Origin: Bombus terrestris
Lineage: Eukaryota > Arthropoda > Insecta > Hymenoptera > Apidae
Direction of reading: 5' to 3'
NCBI RefSeq assembly: GCF_910591885.1
Contig: NC_063279.1
Coordinates: 9,920,001-9,984,000 of the forward strand
Length of the DNA stretch: 64,000 nt
The translations under genes were made by a program, and so were the position numbers. Position 1 is the stretch's first letter. Each line of letters begins with the position of its first letter. The notes beneath the pieces were generated by a model. The model saw nothing but the letters and a program-made list of their open reading frames with translations, was not told the origin of the DNA and made no database searches. Below, piece after piece: positions 26,301 to 36,069 of this stretch.

Positions 26301-29300
26301 TTGACGCTTTTAAGTAAGCCAACGAAATTTCAGGTTTAGATTCTCTTCAGAAGAGAATTTTTATATTTTTTAGAGATGTAGCAGAGGCGTTTGGTATACA
26401 TACTAGAACATTTTTAACCTTCTTAACAGTTTGAAATAATACGTTAATAGAAATTTACGTTATAAAATAAAATATGTTAATGAAATGGTACTAAAATATT
26501 AGTGTTGAATAATAAATGATAAACGATGTAGATTGCCTACGGGCGGTTAAAAACTAATTCTGTATATAGTGATAGATATTTTGTTTCAGTAAAAACGTTA
26601 GGATCGTGCAGCTGCCAAATGGTGATCGAGATCAAACTATAGAAGTAAGAGACAAGGATCCTTTAATAGCGGTTAGTAATTCATTTAAGCAACAAGAATC
26701 ATATTATAACATTTGTAGTCTTTGGAAATTAATAAATTTGTCACATATTTTTTAACAGTCCGATGTAATGGAATCTGTAGTAATAGATAAGATTGATACG
26801 AAAGCGATGGAGATGGCACTGATCGAAGGACAAACACCATTCGCGTTATTTAAACCAGCCAAAGGAATTCCTGTCCTCGTGAAAGTTTCTCCAACAGGAA
26901 CTCATAAAAATGTAATAATTTTATCAACCAATTTACATTATTAATTCCTTTTGTTCTAAGCTTTATTAAAAAGTGGGCTTCATCTCTGAATTTAGATCTT
27001 GACTCCAGCTACAGCTGAAGATTTACGTATGGCAGGGAAGATGAGTCTAAGTCCAACGATTTCTGCTGACGCTGACAGGATCAAAGCAGTTCAGGTAAAA
27101 GTACCCGTGGTAGCCACAGTTATTCAGAATATAGATTCTGATGGTAAAATGAATTTCATCGTTGAACCACCGGGACCTGAGGACGAACACGGTAAGTAAA
27201 TAATAGTTTTTCTTATGATCTGAACATTCTATTAGAGTAAAGAGAAGAAGGGATAAAATTTATGCAGGAAGAATGAAAATGAAAAGTATAGGAATCCAAG
27301 AGAAAAATCTTTATTCGTATATTTAATCAAAAATCGCTTCAGTTTTCAAAATGCAAATTATTTAAATTAGCGTTTTAAATTTATAAAATCGCTCTGAAAA
27401 TTATCTGGTTCTAGTGCTGAGAAAAAGACAAATTTTATAATACGTTCTAAATCTATGAAGCTCCAAGTGTTAGTAAAAATGAAAATTCAACTAACAACAA
27501 ATTTCATAAGTACACGTTAATTGTTTCAGTAATGGCATTGTTTTTAACCGAACGATTCCATTTCGCAATATGTTTCCAAAAGAGCTTTTTAACGCGTCGT
27601 TGTCCGTCTATAATTGGCTCGTTAAAATAGCGATGTTTTTCAAAGTGTCGCCGCAATATGGCGTTTATTTGCACTGTCGACAGAGAGCTTGGTCACGGCA
27701 TTGGATTCTCAGTTCACGTACAGCGACCCGGCTAGAAACGAGCCCGATCGCCAGAATGCTCCTGTTGTGTCCTCGGCGATGGAGGATTGCAACGAACTGC
27801 TGGAACTGGCTGCCCAGGGTGGAATACAGTTCGTGCGCGCTACCGAGGATGGTCGTTACGAGGTGATGAATCATTCATCATCGATAGCAAGATTTTTCAG
27901 ATTTGAGAACAGAGCTTTTGAAATTGTAAAATGAAATTCCTTTGAACGAAATATTATTTATTCGGAATGATATAGCAAAAAATTATTAGATTTAAATAGA
28001 TTTATGATTGGCAGGGTTGTGATTATTACATTCGCTGAAATTATTTTCGTTTAAATTGAAAGAACGAAAAAGATGTTAATCTATTGATTTTTGGGAATAA
28101 ATATGGAGAACGTAGCACGTTCATTAACACGTCCAATAATTAAAAATTGGAATATTGCCAGTCACAAAATTATTCCTTGTTGAGTTCTTTTGCATTCGTC
28201 GATCGTTTTGATGTAGTAATCCATATTATTCCTGGATGTCGAATTTCTTGTATTCAGTGGTACGTGATTTCCGAGTATTTTAATTGGGATCAAAAATCTC
28301 GTTCTGAACATCTTTGATATCGCTTTATAAAGCGTTTTATTGAGCTAGCGTGCGAAGAATATTTATCGTATCAATCTCTATTATTTTGCGACGAAATCAT
28401 ACATTATATGAAAAATTAAATGTTAGCGGTATAGAGGCACCAAGATACGATAAGGCACCTAAATTTGAAACAACGAAATAAACTATAAAATTAAAAGTAC
28501 AGACGTTCATACCTAGTAAATGTTGGAAACGATTACAGAGTTACTATTGTGAACGGTTTTATTGTACCAATCAAGCGAACAGAAACGAAGAAGCTCTGTA
28601 AGCTTGATACATTGATATACAGCGCGATCCTCTCGCTAGTTAACTCAAAGGATATGCCGTAAATCACACATACTCGTCTTCATTTTATACGCACACATAC
28701 ATATAGCCGTCTCGGCCCTGATATAGCGATATCGGTCTCTGATGACAGATCACACATGATACGGCATCATCGCCACGATGGCAATGGGCGGCACTGTCTT
28801 TCAGTTAATTATATACATACCGAGAGGATCACTCTGTATTCCGATACTGTTAGAAAGATTAAATTTGCAGCTATTAACATTAACACTGCTGAGGACAAAA
28901 GCATAAAACTTGTAATAAACTTGTAAATTAAATTCTAAAAAGTCGTCATCGATTGATGTTGCGGCACGCAGAGGTGAAAGACATTCTTTTGCAGAAAATC
29001 ATTTAAATCTTTTTAATTGTTTTGGACAATTTAATTACGCGCAACGATTCAATTAGAGCCCATAACAATTAAAGAATCGTTATTGTGAATAGTTTCATTG
29101 CTCCAATCATATAAATAATTAAAATATAAAGATTGGATTTACGTGGTATTCGTAAAATAAAAATTAACTTTAATATGATGATTAAACAATATATAGCTAT
29201 AGACAAGTGGGTATGAAAATTAAAGTGACGTAGAAAAAGATTCTCTAAGTGTTCTGACAGTATGAAAATATTCTCTTCGATTTCCTGCTTTCCTTCATTA

Positions 29301-32300
29301 ATTATAATTTTATTTGATGATACGTATTTCATTCTGACATTAATTATTCTTTATAATCTAGGTAATGACAAACAGCGAAGCTCGGGATCTGATGGCACAG
29401 AATTCACACGACGTGACCATTCTTGAGGGCGAGGATGCAGACGCGATCAATGTTGTGAATATGCGCGGTAACGGGGAAGTTATTATCGGAGATTCTGATA
29501 ATCAGATCATGGTACTTGATTCCGCCTCCACGCAGAAATCTATGCCGATAGACGGCATTGAGATCCTAGAAGACAAAGACATTCGAATTCTCGATAGTAA
29601 AAGCCTCGACGATCGTTTTGTGGATGGCATTAGTTTCCTGTCGCAATCGAAGATCGATGATCTGATCTTAGGCCCAAAATCTTTGTCCATCGATGGTGGA
29701 GTCTCTGTTGGCGAACATGAAGATGAAGGTGAGTTTCACTACGTTATTCTTTATTTCATTCTTTATTTTATACTAAGTCCTTTATCATAAAATTGTTTTA
29801 TTTTATTAGTTTCTTACACATTAAATATCGCTATCCCACGAGGTTTTGTTTCAATCATTTTAATATCATGAAACATTTAACAATTGTTTACGTTTGTTAT
29901 GTATTAATTTGTTCCATAGTTTATTAATATTACTAGTTTAATAATATTGTGAAGTAATTATATTTTACTCCTATTTTTTTGTAATTTTTTTTAATGAGCA
30001 TAAGATTGGCCCAACTACCTCGAAACAATAACATCGAATTTTTCGAATTTGACAAACTTTAATTTTCGTTGTAAAACAAGTTATAAGCTAAACCAATATT
30101 TATTACGTAACAACCTGATATTATTCGAAAATTTTCTTGAATTTTTATACAAATCTTGTATTGATATAATTCACAGCCATAGGAGTGCCTTCAAGCCAAC
30201 AAGAATTAACAAATATTCTTAGTCATAGAAGCGACATTTCGACTCTGTCGACTGCTTCTCAGCCTTCGATATCGTCTCTGTTAATGAAAAATCATCCATC
30301 ATTGTCTATTTTAAACGACACACTTCCATATCTGAAGAGCAATACCAGTTTAGCCGAAGATCTTAATATTCTGGGTAGTTCGACTATGGACGATCATCAT
30401 TCCGTGTACGAGTCCAAGATAAAATTGCCCTGTGTTTTCGATAACAGTGAGTCTGATACTGGTTTGATACCCATTAGTCAATCGGACATGAAGATCCTCG
30501 GGTCGGGAAGTTCAAATAAGGTAAAAGATTTAGACTTTCATTGTTTCATCGTTTATTTTAATCTTTTAGTTAACTTTACGATCGTATTTTGATTATACTA
30601 TTTGTGCAAGCTAGATACAACAAAATTTCTTACTAGTATTATTTTTGTCTAATTAAATACTTCTTCATTAGTGTTTAATTTCTTTAGAGAAGAATTTTCT
30701 AAGGAAAGAGGAATTTTTCATTTTTTATTTTTTCGTCGTATATATTTAAAATATTAAAGTAGATAAAGTGTTATAAAATATTAAAGAAGATAAGTAATAC
30801 ATATTTTGAAAAGTATTTTTAAATACTTAAAAAAAATAGTGTACACATTTGGAGTTATATTATTTTCCTATCTGTTGGGATTGTACTTAAATTAAATCTC
30901 CACAGATTAAAATATATCCAAAATGATTTATTGTTAGTATCTTCTTAATATGAAACGTGCTATAATTTTAAGTAATTTTTAGATTTCCCAAATAATTATT
31001 CTGTTCCTACATTCGAATTTCACGCTTGGAATTAAAGGTTCTCGGTAGTAAATCAAATTGTCTGCCGTCATCGAAATTGTTCTCCGGGTTGAACGAAGTG
31101 AAGATTCTGGGCCCGAAAAATCATAATCAAGAGATCATGACGCCACAGTACCAGGATCTAAAGTTACTTAGTCCGTATGAGCAATTTTTGAAGAACACCG
31201 CTTCGAACACTAATGGCTGCGACAGCGGCGTAGTCACCACTTCCGGTGGATGCAGGAAGGAAGTAAAGATTCTAGGCAAGAAGTTGGGAACTGGCATTAT
31301 TACCAGCACGGAGGAAGGCAACGTCGTGGAAGTCATCGAGGAGAAAACTAAGCTGGTAAGAGATTCCATGATTACCTTCAATTTGTTCGCTCGCTAATCG
31401 TATCGCTCTTTCGTACATCTTCCTGATCTTTAACGTTGTGTTCATTTAATATTCAAAATCTAGTATCAGCCGAGATCAAACTGGAGTTCTAAGAGTTAAT
31501 TTTCCAGATAAATAAATGTCGATAAAAATGAAATATAAATATTTACAGATTTTTTGATTTTAAAAGGAGATATTTTAGGATTCGATCATTTTATTTATTT
31601 ATAAATTATGTTCATTTTCTTTCAAAAAACTAAGTTCACATACATTCCTCGTAACGTGATAAACTGATAAGAAAATAATGTGACTTAAGAAAATAATAAC
31701 TCTACTGATCCATGTCTAATCAAGGAATCAAGCGCTAGAAATTTTGCCTTTAATTTTTTTATGTGGTCTTATTCATCTCTTCGACATCAATCTACTTTAT
31801 TACATAAAACTATATATGCATAAAACGTTGTAAATTACCAAGACAAATGAGAACGCAAGAAGAACACAAAGAGCAAGATTCACCATTCTAACTATAAGAA
31901 ATTCAACATCAAGAATCTTCATGAATTGCATTCACAAACATTCAGTTTTCATCACATTTTTAAAAATAATCTTCAACATTTATCTACTCGATAATGTGTA
32001 CAAAATGAAAACAAAAAACTCAACAGCAGGAATCTTCACCAGCTGCACTCATCAACTTCAACCTCATCATACTTTCAAAATAATTCACGATCTTCTTTCA
32101 CTCAACAAAATCATAAAAAATATATTAATTATCAATCAACCAAGAAAAATATTAATTTTTTGAAGATGATGGACTGCGCAGGAGGGCTTTGCAACAGCTC
32201 CGACAACACGGTGATCTCGTCGCCCCGGTTGGACAGGCAGATCAGGGAAAATGGTGGTCCAGACAACTTCTTGCTCCAAGTAAAGAAATCCGATTACGTT

Positions 32301-32491
32301 TACGATTCATAGACAGTTGAAACAAAGAATATTTCCTTCGATCTATACAGGCTTGTAGCCCATGCGACACGGACTTTTTGAATTTCGAGAATCGTTTGAA
32401 AGACACGTCGCCGGCTGACCATTTTGAGCGAACCCAAAAGGATTCGAGGGACAGTTTCAGCTCCACTGGCGGTCTTCCCGATCTCGATTGA
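23285..32491 (+). CDS. Six-finger C2H2 zinc-finger protein, 16 visible coding exons, 5' end missing
   Basis: Sixteen exons joined at GT-AG sites give one open frame of 965 residues ending in TGA. Numbering counts from the codon whose last two bases open exon 1. Residues 1-148 are acidic and polar. Six C2H2 fingers follow, with zinc ligands at C149/C152/H165/H169, C177/C180/H193/H197, C205/C208/H221/H225, C233/C236/H249/H253, C261/C264/H277/H282 and C292/C295/H308/H313. Linkers such as HTDERNF, HSDARPY and HTNERPY resemble the usual TGEKP type, as expected of sequence-specific DNA binding in the nucleus. Residues 336-965 hold no domain I recognise but are rich in Ser, Asp and Glu and carry repeated I-L-G-like motifs. 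Introns are 71-1499 nt and all phases agree. No in-frame ATG precedes exon 1 before a stop, so an initiating exon lies upstream. The family assignment is secure; the specific orthologue and targets are unknown. Confidence 0.93.
23588..23693 (+). CDS. Zinc-finger gene, exon 2
   Basis: The acceptor is TTTACAG|T and the donor CAG|GTAATT. It supplies residues 22-57, beginning SVYEVYVKEETAGSEGRND and ending in DHQLIQ. The segment is acidic and unstructured-looking. The following 135-nt intron is a multiple of three and has no in-frame stop. Confidence 0.88.
23829..23927 (+). CDS. Zinc-finger gene, exon 3
   Basis: The acceptor is TTTCCAG|G and the donor AAG|GTAAAA. It encodes residues 58-90, starting GDCMNLNVAIDSEVINIDGA, with no recognisable domain. 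It is 99 nt with phase 0 at both ends, so it could be skipped without a frameshift. Confidence 0.87.
24012..24195 (+). CDS. Zinc-finger gene, exon 4, start of finger 1
   Basis: Residues 91-151 plus the first base of C152. A Ser/Asp-rich stretch passes into a basic segment, HFVKYLKRDGKTLKIWECGI, holding the first zinc ligand C149. The donor is GTTAGT, a variant of GTAAGT; the T left over joins GT of exon 5 to make the second cysteine codon. If the intron is not removed, the same bases read TGT TAG, a stop. Confidence 0.92.
24319..24390 (+). repeat. 24-bp tandem repeat, three copies, in intron 4
   Basis: Units begin at 24319, 24343 and 24367, each starting AACATTTGAAGATT and ending in AAAATCTC-like sequence. 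Copies 1 and 2 differ by about one base; copy 3 is more diverged. It lies 124 nt after the exon 4 donor. Because the unit is a multiple of three, one frame reads as an F-E-D-L-K-I-S-T repeat, but that frame is intronic. Confidence 0.85.
24576..24762 (+). CDS. Zinc-finger gene, exon 5, fingers 1-3
   Basis: The acceptor is ATCCAG|GT and the donor CAACAG|GTCAGT. It completes finger 1 (ligands H165 and H169), all of finger 2 (C177, C180, H193, H197) and the cysteine half of finger 3 (C205, C208). Helix positions -1, 2, 3 and 6 are H, Y, T, R in finger 1 and Q, S, T, Q in finger 2. Phases on both sides match the neighbours. Confidence 0.95.
25202..25232. repeat. Perfect 12-bp hairpin in intron 5
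   Basis: The arms CATGATCCTACA and TGTAGGATCATG are exact reverse complements around a loop of seven T. It lies about 110 nt upstream of the exon 6 acceptor. Confidence 0.85.
25344..25432 (+). CDS. Zinc-finger gene, exon 6, fingers 3-4
   Basis: The acceptor is TTTCTAG|A and the donor AAGG|GTAATT. It encodes residues 215-243, VSTLISHRKTHSEHKP and onward: the helix of finger 3 (H221, H225) and the cysteine half of finger 4 (C233, C236). It is only 89 nt. Its boundaries are set by the zinc-finger spacing as well as the splice sites. Confidence 0.94.
25708..25981 (+). CDS. Zinc-finger gene, exon 7, fingers 4-6
   Basis: The acceptor is TTGTCAG|GC and the donor AAGAAA|GTAGGT. It completes finger 4 (H249, H253) and holds finger 5 (C261, C264, H277, H282) and finger 6 (C292, C295, H308, H313). 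The last two fingers have four residues between their histidines and a longer linker between them. A Pro/Gly stretch, HPAGVQPGIVDPNVIR, follows. Reading through the donor gives AAG TAG, so intron retention ends the protein right after the finger array. Confidence 0.95.
26116..26166. repeat. Pyrimidine (TTTC)n tract in intron 7
   Basis: A run of CT-rich sequence with TTTCTTTCTTTCTTTC lies about 140 nt after the exon 7 donor. Such tracts can bind polypyrimidine-binding splicing regulators; this is inference. Confidence 0.75.
26590..26671 (+). CDS. Zinc-finger gene, exon 8
   Basis: The acceptor is TTTCAG|T and the donor is GTTAGT, as in exon 4. It encodes residues 335-362, beginning NKNVRIVQLPNGDRDQTIEV. 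This is the first part of the C-terminal tail, with alternating charged and hydrophobic residues and no known domain. Confidence 0.88.
26759..26911 (+). CDS. Zinc-finger gene, exon 9
   Basis: The acceptor is TTTAACAG|TC and the donor AAT|GTAATA. It encodes residues 363-413, including ALIEGQTPFALFKPAKGIPV. It is 153 nt, phase 0 at both ends and so skippable in frame. No motif is recognised. Confidence 0.9.
26996..27191 (+). CDS. Zinc-finger gene, exon 10
   Basis: The acceptor is AATTTAG|AT and the donor CACG|GTAAGT, a consensus donor. It encodes residues 414-478, starting ILTPATAEDLRMAGKMSLSP and ending PPGPEDEH. The leftover G is completed in exon 11 as a glutamate codon. Confidence 0.92.
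27684..27862 (+). CDS. Zinc-finger gene, exon 11
   Basis: The acceptor is GTCGACAG|AG and the donor TACGAG|GTGATG. It encodes residues 479-538, starting ESLVTALDSQFTYSDPARNE. A short helical-looking acidic piece, MEDCNELLELAAQGG, could be an interaction or activation segment. The polypyrimidine tract before the acceptor is weak, so this boundary is a little less certain, although the phase fits. Confidence 0.87.
27863..29361 (+). other. Longest visible intron (between exons 11 and 12)
   Basis: It is 1499 nt and AT-rich, with no plausible exon seen. Around 28.66-28.83 kb there is a less AT-rich patch with runs such as CGGCATCATCGCCACGATGG. Two related stretches of about 33 nt start near 28545 and 29082, sharing ATTGTGAA, GTTT, ATTG and CCAATCA in the same order. 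Confidence 0.6.
29362..29728 (+). CDS. Zinc-finger gene, exon 12, first block of I-L motifs
   Basis: The acceptor is ATAATCTAG|GT and the donor AAG|GTGAGT. It encodes residues 539-660 and is rich in Asp, Glu, Ile and Leu. It holds repeated short motifs: VTILEGE (556), IMVLDSA (587), IEILEDK (604), IRILDSK (612), ISFLSQS (628) and DLILGPK (638). It lies after the longest intron of the gene. The acidic character is compatible with an activation or binding surface, but that is inference. Confidence 0.93.
30177..30520 (+). CDS. Zinc-finger gene, exon 13, Ser-rich with I-L-G motifs
   Basis: The acceptor is ATTCACAG|CC and the donor AAG|GTAAAA. It encodes residues 661-775. The first half is a Ser/Thr-rich stretch (HRSDISTLSTASQPSISSLL); the second half holds LSILNDT (703), LNILGSS (723) and MKILGSG (765). 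No domain is recognised. It is 344 nt and ends in phase 0. Confidence 0.92.
31038..31355 (+). CDS. Zinc-finger gene, exon 14, KILG motifs
   Basis: It encodes residues 776-881 with VLGSK at the start, then VKILGPK (796), LKLLSPY (816) and VKILGKK (851), and an acidic end, VVEVIEEKTKL. The donor is CTG|GTAAGA. The acceptor ATTAAAG|GTT is weak, but an in-frame TAA at 30993-30995 excludes sites further upstream in this frame, and the phase fits. It is 318 nt and phase 0 at both ends, so it can be skipped in frame. Confidence 0.87.
31904..32095 (+). repeat. Imperfect duplication in intron 14
   Basis: A segment starting CAACATCAAGAATCTTCA at 31904 recurs as CAACAGCAGGAATCTTCA at 32021. Both continue with GCATTCA/GCACTCA and CATCA elements over about 70 nt. 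The offset is 117 nt. It lies just upstream of exon 15. Confidence 0.55.
32166..32279 (+). CDS. Zinc-finger gene, exon 15
   Basis: The acceptor is TTTTTTGAAG|ATG and the donor CAA|GTAAAG. It encodes residues 882-919, starting MMDCAGGLCNSSDNTVISSP. It is 114 nt, phase 0 at both ends. The two ATGs at its start could in principle begin an 84-residue protein from an internal promoter, but splicing from exon 14 explains it better. Confidence 0.85.
32351..32491 (+). CDS. Zinc-finger gene, last coding exon (16) and stop
   Basis: The acceptor is TATACAG|GC after a 71-nt intron. It encodes residues 920-965, starting ACSPCDTDFLNFENRLKDTS and ending in SSTGGLPDLD, followed by TGA at 32489-32491. The tail is polar and acidic. 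The C-x2-C near its start has no partner ligands, so it is not read as a zinc finger. Confidence 0.9.
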   Translation, partial: ACSPCDTDFLNFENRLKDTSPADHFERTQKDSRDSFSSTGGLPDLD

Positions 32492-33525
32492 TCAAGAATT
32501 CTATTCGGCCCTCCGCTTCACTCTCTCTGTTTTCTCATTGAAAGTTTCAGGCGCTGTACGAGAGGAAATGTCGCCACGAGATCTCTCAATGGCTGTGAAG
32601 AATGGATGTGATTATAATCATGCATAAAATTAAAATTTCATCGGTTCTTCGTCGGTTTTTCGTCAGTTCTTCGAACGATTTCGAAGGACTCGTACAAATG
32701 GCAGCAATAGGATTCACTCTTTTTTTTCTCATTTTTATAATTTTTAACATTTTTTTTTTTTACATTAGAATTTCCGTATTTTAGGATCGTGAGGTCTTAA
32801 AGAGTTTCGAATTCTTGTGATTTTATTCCGAACGTCTTACAGTTAGTTGAGGCGAGGGTTATTCTCGATAGCTCGTACTGATTTTTCTTCGCTTCTTTTC
32901 AAGGTGTTTTTTGTTGACTCGCGAAACGAGTAAATTTTAACACTAGGGAAAATTGCGGGGAAGACACTGGAACGCTTTTAATCGATCGGATTCTAAGAAA
33001 AATATAGGTAACCTCGAACGTTCGCGAGGAATTTATAAATTTAAAAGGAACGCTAGCGTTAGACGACTAATTTATTTTTTTAATTTTAGAATATTTCTAA
33101 GCGACGGACAACAATTTCATTGAGATTCGGGAATTGCTAGGTTTTTCGTGGCCTCCTGAAGTGAAATGAAAGAAAATAAGATAAAAGGAGGGAAAAGAGG
33201 GAGAGAAAGGGGAAAAGAGAGAATGTTAATGAAAAAATATTAGTAAAGGATTTTTAGGAGAATGTTATAGCACATGCGTGGGAATTTAAATGAGGTTCGT
33301 AATTTTATGGGAAATGCTAATGATTTTACTTACGGATGAGAAAGTTGTATTTTTGCGCGGCATCCAGGCCGACAGCTTGTAAATTTTAATTCGCGTGCAC
33401 GTGCTCGCGCCCCTTATGTTCAAGTACGCATTGTTCATTTTCCGGGTTTCTATTTTAACTTGGCCGATTACATTGTATAAATTCGAATAGTATTTTATAT
33501 TTGAATTTCGAGGTTGGAGAATAAA
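32492..33525 (+). other. Probable 3' UTR of the zinc-finger gene
   Basis: No open frame of note follows the TGA. The stretch has AT-rich and purine-rich parts, including a GGGAAAAGAGGG-like tract near 33.19 kb. It runs to the first clear AATAAA downstream of the stop. An ATTAAA near 32.63 kb would give a much shorter UTR. The true end needs transcript data. Confidence 0.45.
33520..33525 (+). promoter_or_regulatory. Candidate poly(A) signal AATAAA
   Basis: This is the first canonical AATAAA I find after the stop codon, about 1.03 kb downstream. It is followed within about 25-30 nt by a GT-containing stretch (CTGTTGTAAAA), as expected of a cleavage site context. In AT-rich DNA the hexamer also occurs by chance. 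Confidence 0.35.
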
Positions 33526-36043
33526 ATTATATGCAGAAAATTATCTACTGTTGTAAAATTTATTCGTATCGCTGTATTCATGACAAACAGCAAGATTTAT
33601 TTAATTTACGAACATGTACTGTACGTTTCCCGTTTAAAATACCATGCCTGAATCAGAGATTATGTTTCTTGTTATTCTATTATAGAGATAACAAATAATA
33701 TTGAAAATATCGTTGTTATATTTTTATTGATCTTTTAGCATAAATACAACAATTCGAGATTGTAATGTTAATATTAAGATTGACCTTTTTTCCTGAAGAT
33801 TTGTATAAATGGATGATTTATTATATATTTAAAACGACATAGAGATTGAAAATTAGAAGTACACTTCGTACATAATTTGGACAAGAATTTGTGGCTTATA
33901 CATTATACATTAGACCAAAAAATTTATCTAACGGAAACCATAAAACAAAATGATCGAGTCTACTTAATAAAACCAGCGAAATATCCAAACCACCGTATGT
34001 TTCACTTTGAAAGCTAAGCTCGCTCCAAAGGGACGCACGCATACATATATCTTCCTTTTCTCAAGATTTTTCCCTGGTGTGGTCGTTGATCCGGCACAAC
34101 ACGTGTCACTGTCGCTTTCCACTTTTCACGTGTACGGTTTCGTGATATATGTAGTTTTTTTTCCTTCCGACACCCTTTTTTCCGGGAAACCCGAGGGATC
34201 GGTGGATTCGATAAAATTTACTCGACAGAAGGTGACGTTCACCACGCGAACTTCTAGCCACCTTCATTTCCGGCTGTGTTCTCGTTCTTCGTCGCACTGG
34301 TGTCACCTACGAGGCGGACTCAAATCAAGTTGGGTTAGGTCCGGGATCCAGACAAAGGGAAGCGTCACGGGAAAATTTCTGGCGGTCTGAACAGCTTTCC
34401 CTATTCCTGTCTTTCTCATTCTCCTTTATATCGTTCCTCTAGCGCTGGTGCTGATAACGTCGAAACGTACGGCGATTTCGTTTCCTTGTTCCGGATGGAT
34501 TTAATAGCATCCGGAAACGAAATTAGCTGTGTTGTTCGTGACGTAATTGGAGCGAAAAGTTAGGTATTCCATGTTATTTTAATTTTCTTGTTTTTGTTCT
34601 TTCTATTCTTTTCTCTTTGGTAAAAAGTGTAGGGTAAAGTTTACGCTAGACGAATTATCGCTATAATTTAGCAGCATTGGTTATTCTATATGTTTTTTAT
34701 ATTTATAGTGATATCATGTAGGTACATGAATATGTAACAAAGCATACCTAGGTATATAAACCTATCGAATTGTAAATCATCGCTAAAAAATTGTAATGAT
34801 GGCGCATCCCTTATCCGCATAGGGCTTGAAGAAATGAAAATATGTACATATTAATATTCGAGATGCCAAGGTTTCTATCTTTTTCTTCTCTTACCTTAAA
34901 CGAAGCGTAGAGGAACTGCTAGCTTCCTTCAAAAATGAAAAATTGGCGAATGATTAGTTTCTTCTGAACGAAAATAACGATAGCTGGATTATAAATTGCA
35001 ATTAATGCTTCTCGCACTAAAATTGTGTAGAATGATCTATTACTCATACGGAACTCAATCGCCTGGAAGTTAAACGAGTCAAAACTCTGTTATTATATTC
35101 ATCTGTAATTATTATATTGTCTAATCTACTATTGTTTTACACTCCCATTATATATCATCGAACTATACCAAAAGAGGAGAATTTAATACCATTACAGTTA
35201 CCATAGATAAACTTCAATTCTCCTGAACGAACTTCCATCTTGGGCGTGCACGTGTTTGACGAATCGAGGGGAATCGACCGTGAGCCGATTCGAAAAACTT
35301 TTATCCGCCAAAATTGTGTGAACGAATCGACGTAACGCCATTGACTTCTTCGTTTCGTCTCGCTTTTCGCCTTTACAAGGTGTTCTTGACTTGCGCGCGG
35401 GCGTTCCCTCCTTGCTCGCGTGTTCACGAAGAGACGTTACCCGTGGAGCGTTCACGGAGGGAGATCGAATTTGCGAAATGGCTGTGTACGAGGGTTGAAT
35501 TTCTGACGAGGTAATTCGCGGGGGAAGCGTAGCAGACCGACGTCCCCGCGTAGAACGGAAAAAGTTGTAAGGGTGAGAAATTCAAAGTGAATTCCACTGA
35601 AATAGGCGTCCCGACGATTCACTTCGTTACGGGTGACAAGTTATCAGACCTTTCTTGCGAGAGCATCGTTCAATGGACGGAATGATTTTCGTCGTTCTTC
35701 CCTGTCGATGCTTTTTGACTATACAGGGTGAGACATTTTCACTCGTAAGTGGATATTCCAATCATAATATTTTTCGTACGATATCATTTTTCGAAGCGTT
35801 AAATATATCATTATTTGTCATCATAAAGAACCTGTATAACGAGATGAATTATTAAGAGATGAAAAATTAAGACCGAAAATAAACCATTTGTCAAATTTAA
35901 TATTACTCACATGCTCATACTCGTGATTACATGGGTTGTACATTATTTCTCGTAGAAAATTAAGAAATATATTGTTTTCTTTGGCTTTAATAAATTCGCG
36001 AATTTCTATCTAATGGAAAATATATTATCATGTAACAGTTGAA

Positions 36044-36069
36044 TTATATATATATATATATATATATAT
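36044..36069. repeat. (TA)n microsatellite
   Basis: About 13 TA units in a row in AT-rich surroundings. Confidence 0.9.

Noticed and set aside
28545..29115. Two similar ~33-nt stretches in intron 11 as a repeat family
   Set aside because: Similarity is short and in AT-rich sequence; it is mentioned with the intron but is not strong enough to call.
35722..35760. ATACAGGGTGAGACATTTTC as a transposon end
   Set aside because: It resembles ends of some insect elements, but no matching inverted end, target duplication or body was found.
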